DNA of 64,000 nt from Paraburkholderia sp. CNPSo 3274 (lineage in GTDB: Bacteria > Pseudomonadota > Gammaproteobacteria > Burkholderiales > Burkholderiaceae), in the NCBI RefSeq assembly GCF_024206475.1, contig NZ_JAMBPR010000038.1, forward strand, positions 1-64,000, in the 5' to 3' direction. Shown in pieces: positions 57,253-64,000 of this stretch; positions within the stretch are counted from its first letter, which is position 1; the number at the start of each line of letters is the position of its first letter. The position numbers were made by a program, and so were the translations under genes. The notes beneath the pieces were generated by a model. It worked only from the letters and a program-made list of their open reading frames with translations. It was not told the origin of the DNA and did not search any database.

Positions 57253-57627
57253 TCAGCTCCCCGCATGCAACGGCTCGATCGAGACGCTGTACGTCTGGTT
57301 CGCGCCAGCCGTCAGGTTTTCGAGCGTGGGCTTGGGCCCTTGCGCGGGCACGCCGCGCCAGATCGCCTGATTGATGTATTTGAGGTCCTGGCCGAGCGCC
57401 GTCACGCGGATCACGGTGGGCTGCTTCTGCGCGGCGGCGAGCGCACCCGCCTTGGCGAGCACCGCACTCAGTTGCGGGTCGTGAGCGCCTAGCGCATCGG
57501 CGGGAATGTCGAATTTCATGATGACGTTCGACACGGTGGGTTTCCCGGTTTGTGCCGTGGTGGGCGGCTGCAGTTGCGCGCAGCCTGTCATAACCATTAC
57601 GGCAAGTAAAAGCAAAAGGCGCGTCAC
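57253..57627 (-). CDS. Hypothetical lipoprotein
   Basis: 124 residues from a GTG at 57627, with GGAG eight bases upstream. The signal VTRLLLLLAVMVMTGC gives a lipobox with Cys16. The mature part has VIMKFDIPADALGAHDPQL and a C-terminal ENLTAGANQTYSVSIEPLH. It is first of three small envelope genes. I do not recognise the family; a part of a pilus or conjugation-like complex is conceivable given the transglycosylase. Confidence 0.6.
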   Translation of the reverse strand: MTRLLLLLAVMVMTGCAQLQPPTTAQTGKPTVSNVIMKFDIPADALGAHDPQLSAVLAKAGALAAAQKQPTVIRVTALGQDLKYINQAIWRGVPAQGPKPTLENLTAGANQTYSVSIEPLHAGS

Positions 57628-57892
57628 GTCCGGGTCTCCAAAAATTCGTGGCGATGTACGCGTTTTCGGCCCCGTGCGCGCCGACTTGATACCCGGACGG
57701 CAAACGTTTGCTAAAAAGAAAGACTTCGCTCGCGCAGTGGCGCTTCCCGGAAGGTCGCTCGTGCGCGATGCTGAGTTCGGGCAGAGAACTGCCTCCCCGA
57801 TCTGGCGGGGAAATGCGCCGCGCATGCGGCGAAAAGGTATGAAGAATGGAACATCGGCGCGGCACCGGCCCAGGTGCCGCGCGCCGGCTCTC

Positions 57893-58186
57893 TTAGTTGA
57901 GCTTGCCGAGAACCGCAGTGAACTCATCCTTGCTCAAGGCGCGCAGCGTTTGCGTGCGGATATTGCCGAGCGACCCGAGTGCGAGGCCGAACGCCATGAA
58001 GCTTTGCTCGTCGGGCGCTTCGATGACCGTGACGATGTCGTATTTACCGAGCGTCCAGTAGATCTGCTTCATTTCACAGCCGAAAGTTTTGGCGAGTTCC
58101 GCTGCCTGACCAGCCCGTTGCGCGCTGTTTTTGACAGCACGGATACCCTGGTCGGTGAACTGCGCAAGCACCACATAAGTCGACAT
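57893..58186 (-). CDS. GYD-domain protein
   Basis: 97 residues. The family pattern is complete: MSTYVVLAQFTDQGIRAVKN at the start, YWTLGKYDIVTVIEAPDE in the centre (G-x-YD motif) and GNIRTQTLRAL at the end. These small ferredoxin-fold proteins have unknown function and often sit near oxidoreductases. It follows the FAD oxidase gene by 34 bp on the same strand. Confidence 0.85.
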   Translation of the reverse strand: MSTYVVLAQFTDQGIRAVKNSAQRAGQAAELAKTFGCEMKQIYWTLGKYDIVTVIEAPDEQSFMAFGLALGSLGNIRTQTLRALSKDEFTAVLGKLN

Positions 58187-58220
58187 GACGATTCCCCTTA
58201 CGATGACATCGAAACGCTGA

Positions 58221-59627
58221 TTACTGGCTCCCCTCGGCCGACCCTTCGGGCCGGATGTTCTGGTTGTGGCGGAAAAGATTGTGCGGGTCGTAACGCGTCT
58301 TGACGGCGACGAGACGGCTCATGTTCGGACCATAGGCCGCCTCGACGCGTGTGAGTTCGTCGTCAGTGAGGAAGTTCACGTAGACGCTGCCGAGCGCATA
58401 AGGAGCGGAAGCTTCGAAGAAGTCGCGTGCCCAGGCGACGCAGCGGGCGTCATCGGCGGGATCGGACCAGCGGCCGTGCACGTTCATGACGTAGAGCGCG
58501 TCGCGATTCGGGTAGGCCATTGCATCGGGCGCGACGCGCAGCGTCGCGCCGCCGATTTGCCCGAAGAATATTTCGCACTCGGGTGAGGGCAGTTTGGCGA
58601 TGGCGTCGGTCAGCGTGTCGATGAGACCGTCGGGCAACGTGGCCAGATTGTGCGATTTCCAGTAGTTGCGCGCGCCCGGCGTGAGGAGTGGATCGAATGC
58701 CTGTTGCCACGCGGCGTAGGGCATCGGCCCGAGATGTTCGCCATAGGGCTTGCCGAAGCGTCGCACCGCGTCCACTGCGTTTGGCCCATTTTCCGGCGGA
58801 CCCGAATAGCAGATCGCGAACACAATGACTGGCTTGCCGTGCACCTCCGGCGGCAGGAAAGGCAGCGGCGGTGCGAGACGTGACACGCTCCACACGGTCA
58901 GGTCTTCGGGCATGGTTTCGACCGCCTCGCGGTATTGCGTCAGCGCTTCTTTCGCGGCGTCGAACGGTAGCACGACCAGTCCGCCGTAGATCTCGGGGCC
59001 GACGGGGTGAAGCGCGAACTCGAACATCGTAACTACGCCGAAGTTGCCGCCGCCGCCGCGAAGCGCCCAGAAGAGGTCGGCGTTTTCATCAGCGCTCGCG
59101 CGCAGCAGATTGCCGTCGGCGGTCACGACGTCGGCGGCGACGAGGTTGTCGACTGACATGCCGAAGCGCCGGCTCAGCCAGCCGAAGCCGCCTCCGAGCG
59201 TGAGACCCGCCACGCCCGTCGTCGAATTGATGCCAAGCGGCGTGGCGAGGCCGAACGCCTGTGCTTCGTGGTCGAAGTCGTGCAACGTGGCGCCTGGCTC
59301 CACATACGCACGGCGCGTGGCGGGCTCGACTCTGACCGACTTCATCAGCGAGAGATCGATCACGATGCCGCCGTCGCATAGTGCGCTGCCCGCGATATTG
59401 TGGCCGCCGCCGCGCACGGCGAGCGGCAGCCCGGATTCACGCGCGAGCGCCACCGCCTGGCGCACGTCGGCGCAACCCCGGCAGCGCACGATGAGCCCGG
59501 GACGGCGCTCGATCATCGCGTTCCAGATTTGCCGGGCTTCTTCGTAGGCCGCGTCGCCGGGTTGCAGGGCTTCGCCGCGCAGCGCGCTTTTCAGTGTGGC
59601 GATGGATTCGCTCGACAGGTTTGACAT
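58221..59627 (-). CDS. FAD-linked oxidoreductase (6-hydroxynicotine oxidase-like)
   Basis: 468-residue cytosolic flavoprotein with no signal peptide. The FAD domain has VRGGGHNIAGS with His76 as the covalent-link residue. NSTTGVAGLTLGGGFGWLSRRFG replaces the Cys found in bicovalent relatives. The BBE-like end reads YDPHNLFRHNQNI. It oxidises an unknown small molecule. It lies upstream of the GYD gene and probably forms an operon with it. Confidence 0.87.
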   Translation of the reverse strand: MSNLSSESIATLKSALRGEALQPGDAAYEEARQIWNAMIERRPGLIVRCRGCADVRQAVALARESGLPLAVRGGGHNIAGSALCDGGIVIDLSLMKSVRVEPATRRAYVEPGATLHDFDHEAQAFGLATPLGINSTTGVAGLTLGGGFGWLSRRFGMSVDNLVAADVVTADGNLLRASADENADLFWALRGGGGNFGVVTMFEFALHPVGPEIYGGLVVLPFDAAKEALTQYREAVETMPEDLTVWSVSRLAPPLPFLPPEVHGKPVIVFAICYSGPPENGPNAVDAVRRFGKPYGEHLGPMPYAAWQQAFDPLLTPGARNYWKSHNLATLPDGLIDTLTDAIAKLPSPECEIFFGQIGGATLRVAPDAMAYPNRDALYVMNVHGRWSDPADDARCVAWARDFFEASAPYALGSVYVNFLTDDELTRVEAAYGPNMSRLVAVKTRYDPHNLFRHNQNIRPEGSAEGSQ

Positions 59628-60207
59628 GGCACACCTCTCAATTCAACGGATCGGACAAACGCGCGCCAATAGCCGAGCGTGCGTTTTCATGGACTGAACG
59701 GAACTGCGGGCGACCGCTTCAATTGTCGAATCAATGCGGCTGACGCACGCGCGTGATGCGGCGTGCGTCCGGTCGGGAAAGCGGGAAGGAAGAGCTTTCG
59801 CAAAGGGCGGCGGGGGCAGCCTCTGGCCGGACCGCGAGGGACCGGGCGGCGAGCGCTTTGTGACAGGCTGTATCATACCCAGGCAGCCACCGAGCCTCGC
59901 GCATTCATTAGATAACCTAAATTACGCAGCTTGATAAATAAAACCGCGTGCAATTCATTCAGATTATTGTCGCGTTTGGATTCGCTTTCATAGTCTAGCA
60001 AGCGCAATGCAGGGATTCTATAATTTTCGCGCACGTACGGGCTGCATGCCCGTGTGTTTCTACCGGCCCAACGAGCGGCTTCACCATGACACCTTTTCGG
60101 TGAGCGCAATGCATCCGGCCGGCAAGTGCCGCTTCCCACTGGCATTGGCGGTAGGAATCGTACGCTTTACGTTGTAATATCGACGTATTCCAGCCCCGCA
60201 TTGCCCC
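59628..60207. other. Intergenic region upstream of the KfrA-like gene
   Basis: 580 bp between divergent genes. The part 59880-60010 is AT-rich. Short frames here have poor codon use and overlap on both strands, so no gene is supported. It contains the promoter and probable operator of the KfrA-like gene. Confidence 0.45.
60168..60187. promoter_or_regulatory. Imperfect palindrome, possible KfrA-type operator
   Basis: TACGTTGTAATATCGACGTA has TACGT/ACGTA outer arms and a central AT-rich part, 20 bp before the start codon. KfrA-type proteins are known to bind repeats in their own promoters, so self-control is plausible but inferred. Confidence 0.4.
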
Positions 60208-61176
60208 ATGACCGACGTCGCCTCCGACGAAATACGGCTCGCCGCCGAGATCGACCGGCTCAAGGCCGAGTTTCCCAAAACGCGTGAGCTGTATCGCGAA
60301 GTGTGCGCGCTGATGTTCTTCCGTTACGGCATCACGCCCACGGCCAACCGGCTCTATCAGCTCGTGCACCGGGGCAGCATGAGCACGCCTACGGCAGTGC
60401 TGTCGGAGTTCTGGGCAACCCTGCGTGAGAAGAGCCGCGTGCGTATCGAGCACGCCGATTTGCCTGAGGAACTGCAAGGAGCCGCCGGCGAACTCATGGG
60501 CGCGCTCTGGACACGCGCCACGGCGGCCGCGCAGGCGTCGCTCGAAGCGCTGCGGCTGGAAGTGGAGGACGCGCGCCGCGCCGCGGAAGGCGCAACGGCC
60601 GCCGTGCGCGCAGACCTGGCGCACACGGAGGTGGCGCTCGAACAGCGCACCGCCGCGCTGCTCACGGCGCAGGTGCGCATTCAGGAACTGGAACAGGCAC
60701 ACGCCGCCGCGGTTGCCACGCGCGGCGCACTCGAAGTGGAACTGGCGCGCGAGCGCGAAGCGAGCCGTGAACGCGACACTGCGCTCACCCAGGCGCGCGC
60801 CGATTTTGCGGCCGAACGCGACAAGCTGCGCGCAAGCGCCGAACTCGCAGAAACGCGCTGGCAGGCGGCGGAGAAGCGCGCGCAGCTCGAAATCGAGCGC
60901 GAGCACACGGCGAACGCGCGATTGCAGCGCGACGCCGAAGCCGCTACGCAGCGCGCGGCGCGCACGGAGGACAGTGCGCGCGCCGAAATTCAGGCATTGC
61001 AGACGCAACTGGGCGATTTGCGCCATCAGGTGGGCACGCTCGAAGGCCGGCTCGACGCGCTGCATTCGACCCGCGAAGTTCAGGTGCGCGAGCGGGAGGC
61101 GGCGCGGGAGAAGGGCGTCGACGCGGCCGCCGCGAAGCCGTTGCGAGCGGCGCGCAAGACGGGGCAAAAGGCGTGA
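60208..61176 (+). CDS. KfrA-like DNA-binding coiled-coil protein
   Basis: 322 residues. The N-terminal 110 residues form the helix-rich DNA-binding region of the KfrA/plasmid replication region family (RELYREVCALMFFRYGITP, NRLYQLVHRGSMSTPTAVLS). From about 115 to 300 the protein is a continuous Ala/Glu/Arg coiled coil, with a Lys/Ala-rich tail. KfrA proteins of plasmids act as regulators and partition accessories. Chromosomal copies exist in Burkholderiaceae, so a plasmid origin is not proven. Confidence 0.85.
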   Translation: MTDVASDEIRLAAEIDRLKAEFPKTRELYREVCALMFFRYGITPTANRLYQLVHRGSMSTPTAVLSEFWATLREKSRVRIEHADLPEELQGAAGELMGALWTRATAAAQASLEALRLEVEDARRAAEGATAAVRADLAHTEVALEQRTAALLTAQVRIQELEQAHAAAVATRGALEVELAREREASRERDTALTQARADFAAERDKLRASAELAETRWQAAEKRAQLEIEREHTANARLQRDAEAATQRAARTEDSARAEIQALQTQLGDLRHQVGTLEGRLDALHSTREVQVREREAAREKGVDAAAAKPLRAARKTGQKA

Positions 61177-61238
61177 AGGCTTTGGCTACGCGATGATTCC
61201 TTCGACATCCTGATTGAACAACGGTGTTGTGCCGCGTG

Positions 61239-61712
61239 TCACTCGTCGCGCACGCGCACCGGCAGCTCGGTTTTGTACTCCACGCGGCGCAGTGCCACGG
61301 ACGTGTGAATGTCACGCACGCCCTCAATCTTGGTGAGACGCGTCATGACGAAACGCTCGATGCCCGCAATATCGCTTGCCACCACGCGCAGCATGTAGTC
61401 GAACGCGCCCGTCATCAAATAACACTCCATCACTTCGTCGCAGTTCGAGATCGCGCGCTCGAACGCGGCTAGCCGCGTCTCGTTCTTCTTCTCGATCGCC
61501 ACCGACACATACGCGTTGACAGGAAAGCCCGCCTTCTCCTGATCGAGCAGCGTGACGTACTGGGTGATGACGCCGCGCTCTTCGAGCATACGGATGCGCC
61601 GGTAGAACGGCGAAAGCGAAAGCCCGAGCGATTCTGCGAGATCGGCGGACTTCACGTGCGCGTCGCGTTGCAGGGCGTGCAGGATAGCCACATCCACGCG
61701 GTCGAATTTCAT
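61239..61712 (-). CDS. Lrp/AsnC-family transcriptional regulator
   Basis: 157 residues. An N-terminal helix-turn-helix (KSADLAESLGLSLSPFYRRIRMLEERGVI) precedes the RAM ligand-binding domain (ECYLMTGAFDYMLRVVASDIAGIERFV). It is divergent from the indolepyruvate:ferredoxin oxidoreductase gene, 141 bp away, and probably controls it in response to an amino or keto acid. Confidence 0.9.
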   Translation of the reverse strand: MKFDRVDVAILHALQRDAHVKSADLAESLGLSLSPFYRRIRMLEERGVITQYVTLLDQEKAGFPVNAYVSVAIEKKNETRLAAFERAISNCDEVMECYLMTGAFDYMLRVVASDIAGIERFVMTRLTKIEGVRDIHTSVALRRVEYKTELPVRVRDE

Positions 61713-61853
61713 TGGCCAGCTTTCCCTAAAAAATGTGAATTTGGGGTGAGTGTTGCTAATCAGCGTGCTTTCCGTGGCTCAGTTTGGCACGAATCGCCGC
61801 TATTGGCCACCTAGAATCCGCTAATACCCACAAGCCGAACAGCGGAGACAACC

Positions 61854-64000
61854 ATGAACATGCGAGCCGTCGAGACCGACCGCCAGATCGATACGGACTA
61901 TCGCCTCGAAGACCGCTACCTGCGTGAGGACGGCACGGTCTTTCTCACCGGCACTCAGGCGCTCGTGCGCATCCTGATCGAACAGGCGCGCGCAGACCGG
62001 CTTGCCGGGCTGAAAACGGCGGGTCTCGTCTCCGGCTATCGCGGCTCGCCGCTCGGCGGATTCGATCAGGAACTGTGGCGCCAGAAGGCACTGCTCGCGG
62101 ACTTCGACGTGCGCTTCGAGCCGGGCCTGAACGAAGACCTTGGCGCGACCATGCTGTGGGGCGCGCAGCAACTCGACGCGTTTCCCGGCAAACGTGTGGA
62201 AGGCGTGTACTCGATGTGGTACGGCAAAGGGCCGGGCGTGGATCGTACCGGCGACGTATTCCGCAACGCGAACATGCTCGGCACTGCGCGGCACGGCGGC
62301 GTGCTGGCCGTGGCCGGCGACGACCACGCGGCGCAGTCGTCGATGTTTCCGCACCAGACGGACCACGTATTCGAAGGCGCGATGATGCCCATTCTCTTTC
62401 CGGCGTCGGTCGAGGAGTACATCGAGTACGGGCTCACGGGCTATGCGCTTTCGCGCTTCAGCGGGCTGTGGGTAGGATTCAAGGCGATTACGGAGACGGT
62501 GGAAAGCGGCCGCTCGATGCGCGTGGGCCGCGGCGTGCCGTTGCGTTTGCCCGAGGACATGGCGGTTCCGGCGCAGCGCGGCTTCAATTACGACCCGCAA
62601 TTGCGCTGGCCCGCGGAGCGCGCCGAACTGGAGCGCCGCGTACTCGAAGAGCGCCTGCCCGCCGCGCTCGCCTTCATGCGCGCGAATCCGCTCGACCGCG
62701 CGTTGCTGCGGCCCGCGCAGGCGCGTGTGGGCATCGTGACGGTGGGCAAGGCGCATGCGGACGTGCTGGCCGCGTTCGAAGCGCTGGGCCTCACGCCCGA
62801 GCGCCTCGAACGACTCGGCATCGGGCTTTATAAGGTCGGCATGATCTGGCCGCTCGAAACGGAAGGGCTCAAGGCATTTGCGCGCGGCATGCAGGCGCTT
62901 TTCGTCGTGGAGGAAAAGCGCTCGTTCGTGGAACGGCAGATCAAGGAAGCGCTCTTCAACGTGCGTGCCGCCGAGCGGCCGTCCGTGCACGGCAAGACGC
63001 TCGGCGAGCGCGAGCCGCTGCTTCCCGCCGCGATGGAGTTCGCGCCCGAGCAGCTTGCGCAAGCGTTGCAGCGGTTTTTCCGGCACGTTGAGCTTGATGT
63101 TCCACTTATCGTTGCGGGCGCAACCCATGCGCGTCTGGGCGCGCAGCGCGTGATCGCGCTCGCGCAAGTGCCGCAAGGCGAACCGCTCACCCGCAAGCCA
63201 TTCTTCTGCGCGGGCTGCCCGCACAATACTTCGACGCGGCTGCCGGACGGCTCGCATGCCGCGGCCGGCATCGGCTGCCATATCATGGCGCTCGGTGAGG
63301 CTGGCAACACGGCTACGTTTTGCCAGATGGGCGGCGAAGGCGTCCAGTGGGTCGGCATGTCGACCTTCACGGACATGCCGCATCTGTTCGTGAATCTCGG
63401 TGACGGCACCTACCAGCACTCGGGCAGCCTGGCGATCCGCCAGGCCGTGGCGGCGCGCGCGAACGTCACCTACAAGATTCTCTTCAACGACGCGGTGGCG
63501 ATGACAGGCGGCCAACCCGCCGAGGGCGGCCTGACCGTGCATCGCGTGGTGGCGCAGGTGCAGGCCGAAGGCGTGAACGAAGTCGCCGTGGTGACCGACC
63601 GGCCCGAGCAATACGTGGGCTCGCATGTGTTGCCTGTGGGCGTGACGCTCTTGCACCGCGACGCGCTCGACGCGCTGCAACGCCGCCTGCGCGAGCAGAA
63701 GGGCGTTTCGGTGATCGTCTACGACCAGACCTGCGCCGCCGAAAAGCGCCGTCGCCGCAAGCGCGGCAAGCTGATCGATCCGCCCACGCGTGTGGTGATT
63801 AATCCGGCCGTGTGCGAAGGCTGCGGCGACTGTTCCGTGCAGTCGAACTGCATTGCGATCGAGCCGCTCGAAACGGAGCTGGGCCGTAAGCGGGCCATCA
63901 ATCAATCGAGCTGCAACAAGGACACCTCGTGCGTGAAGGGCTTTTGTCCGAGCTTCGTGACGGTGGAGGGCATGGAGCCGAAGCGCCCGGACGCTGTGCG
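61854..64000 (+). CDS. Indolepyruvate:ferredoxin oxidoreductase (fused subunits), 5' part
   Basis: 715 complete codons are present and the gene runs off the window; full-length homologues are about 1150-1200 residues. CGGAGAC precedes the ATG at 61854. The early part has the TPP-enzyme pyrimidine-binding region (VSGYRGSPLGGFDQELWRQK, FEPGLNEDLGATMLWG). The middle has FCAGCPHNTSTRLP and MGGEGVQWVGMSTFTDMPH with NDAVAMTGGQPAEGG. A ferredoxin-like cluster site CEGCGDCSVQSNC is at about 650-662. It decarboxylates aryl or branched 2-oxo acids to acyl-CoA in the cytosol. It is divergent from the Lrp gene. Confidence 0.93.
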   Translation, partial: MNMRAVETDRQIDTDYRLEDRYLREDGTVFLTGTQALVRILIEQARADRLAGLKTAGLVSGYRGSPLGGFDQELWRQKALLADFDVRFEPGLNEDLGATMLWGAQQLDAFPGKRVEGVYSMWYGKGPGVDRTGDVFRNANMLGTARHGGVLAVAGDDHAAQSSMFPHQTDHVFEGAMMPILFPASVEEYIEYGLTGYALSRFSGLWVGFKAITETVESGRSMRVGRGVPLRLPEDMAVPAQRGFNYDPQLRWPAERAELERRVLEERLPAALAFMRANPLDRALLRPAQARVGIVTVGKAHADVLAAFEALGLTPERLERLGIGLYKVGMIWPLETEGLKAFARGMQALFVVEEKRSFVERQIKEALFNVRAAERPSVHGKTLGEREPLLPAAMEFAPEQLAQALQRFFRHVELDVPLIVAGATHARLGAQRVIALAQVPQGEPLTRKPFFCAGCPHNTSTRLPDGSHAAAGIGCHIMALGEAGNTATFCQMGGEGVQWVGMSTFTDMPHLFVNLGDGTYQHSGSLAIRQAVAARANVTYKILFNDAVAMTGGQPAEGGLTVHRVVAQVQAEGVNEVAVVTDRPEQYVGSHVLPVGVTLLHRDALDALQRRLREQKGVSVIVYDQTCAAEKRRRRKRGKLIDPPTRVVINPAVCEGCGDCSVQSNCIAIEPLETELGRKRAINQSSCNKDTSCVKGFCPSFVTVEGMEPKRPDAV

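Noticed and set aside
57253..57627. DotD/TraH-type conjugation lipoprotein
   Set aside because: I compared it mentally with DotD/TraH patterns because of the nearby transglycosylase. The mature sequence does not match, so no name was given.
61821..63905. 694-codon open frame on the minus strand
   Set aside because: It is antisense to the indolepyruvate:ferredoxin oxidoreductase gene, whose motifs are unmistakable. The composition (His/Arg/Ala-rich) is that of a shadow.

Overview
The window is high-GC DNA with the gene style of a Burkholderiaceae genome (Burkholderia, Paraburkholderia or Caballeronia type). The clues are a Burkholderia-type bcpA-I-O-B contact-dependent inhibition locus, a small DUF4148 secreted protein, a LigJ-type hydratase, an AAHS aromatic-acid transporter and a fused indolepyruvate:ferredoxin oxidoreductase beside an Lrp regulator. 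No rRNA, tRNA or CRISPR array was recognised. Several genes carry internal deletions, truncations or frameshifts, so the region looks like accessory DNA under decay. Some single-base frameshifts could also be sequencing errors.

Layout. 0-0.2 kb: 5' end of an IS256-family transposase. 0.4-6 kb: metQ-like binding protein, MFS transporter, cytosolic PhnD-like protein, fatty acid desaturase, epoxide hydrolase. 6.3-11.3 kb: gallate/tannin catabolism (ligJ, a signal-less ModA-fold protein, a broken tannase, an AAHS transporter). 11.4-24.4 kb: a two-partner-secretion/CDI island on the minus strand (bcpA, immunity gene, extra ORF, bcpO, bcpB, lipoprotein), flanked by two fragments of one PAS-type chemoreceptor in the same orientation. 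This suggests the island landed in that gene. 24.8-33.5 kb: a heavy-metal-type two-component pair converging on a three-gene RND efflux operon. The operon's upstream region holds a 102-bp symmetric array of inverted repeats shared with a divergent DUF4148 gene.

34-39.3 kb and 47.9-56.3 kb: two halves of an exopolysaccharide (Wzx/Wzy-type) locus. It has an undecaprenyl-phosphate sugar transferase, a WecG/TagA glycosyltransferase, a GMC oxidoreductase, an epimerase, a flippase, a GH44 lipoprotein, a polymerase-like membrane protein, Wza- and Wzc-like export proteins and a DUF6492 glycosyltransferase. Between them (39.3-47.8 kb) lies a patchwork of remnants and small genes: a transposase-like gene without its HUH motif, an internally deleted DUF488 gene, an internally deleted Tsx-like porin, a SulP STAS remnant, a PilZ protein, two broken phosphatase/phospholipase genes and an intact berberine-bridge-type oxidase. 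56.4-64 kb: three small envelope genes with a lytic transglycosylase, a GYD/FAD-oxidase pair, a KfrA-like DNA-binding protein, an Lrp/AsnC regulator and the 5' two thirds of an indolepyruvate:ferredoxin oxidoreductase.

The most interesting points are the divergent, AT-rich toxin-immunity tip of the CDI system, where immunity is intact but bcpA carries three frameshifts; the chemoreceptor split around that island; the long symmetric operator upstream of the RND pump; and the repeated loss of gene middles with both ends kept.
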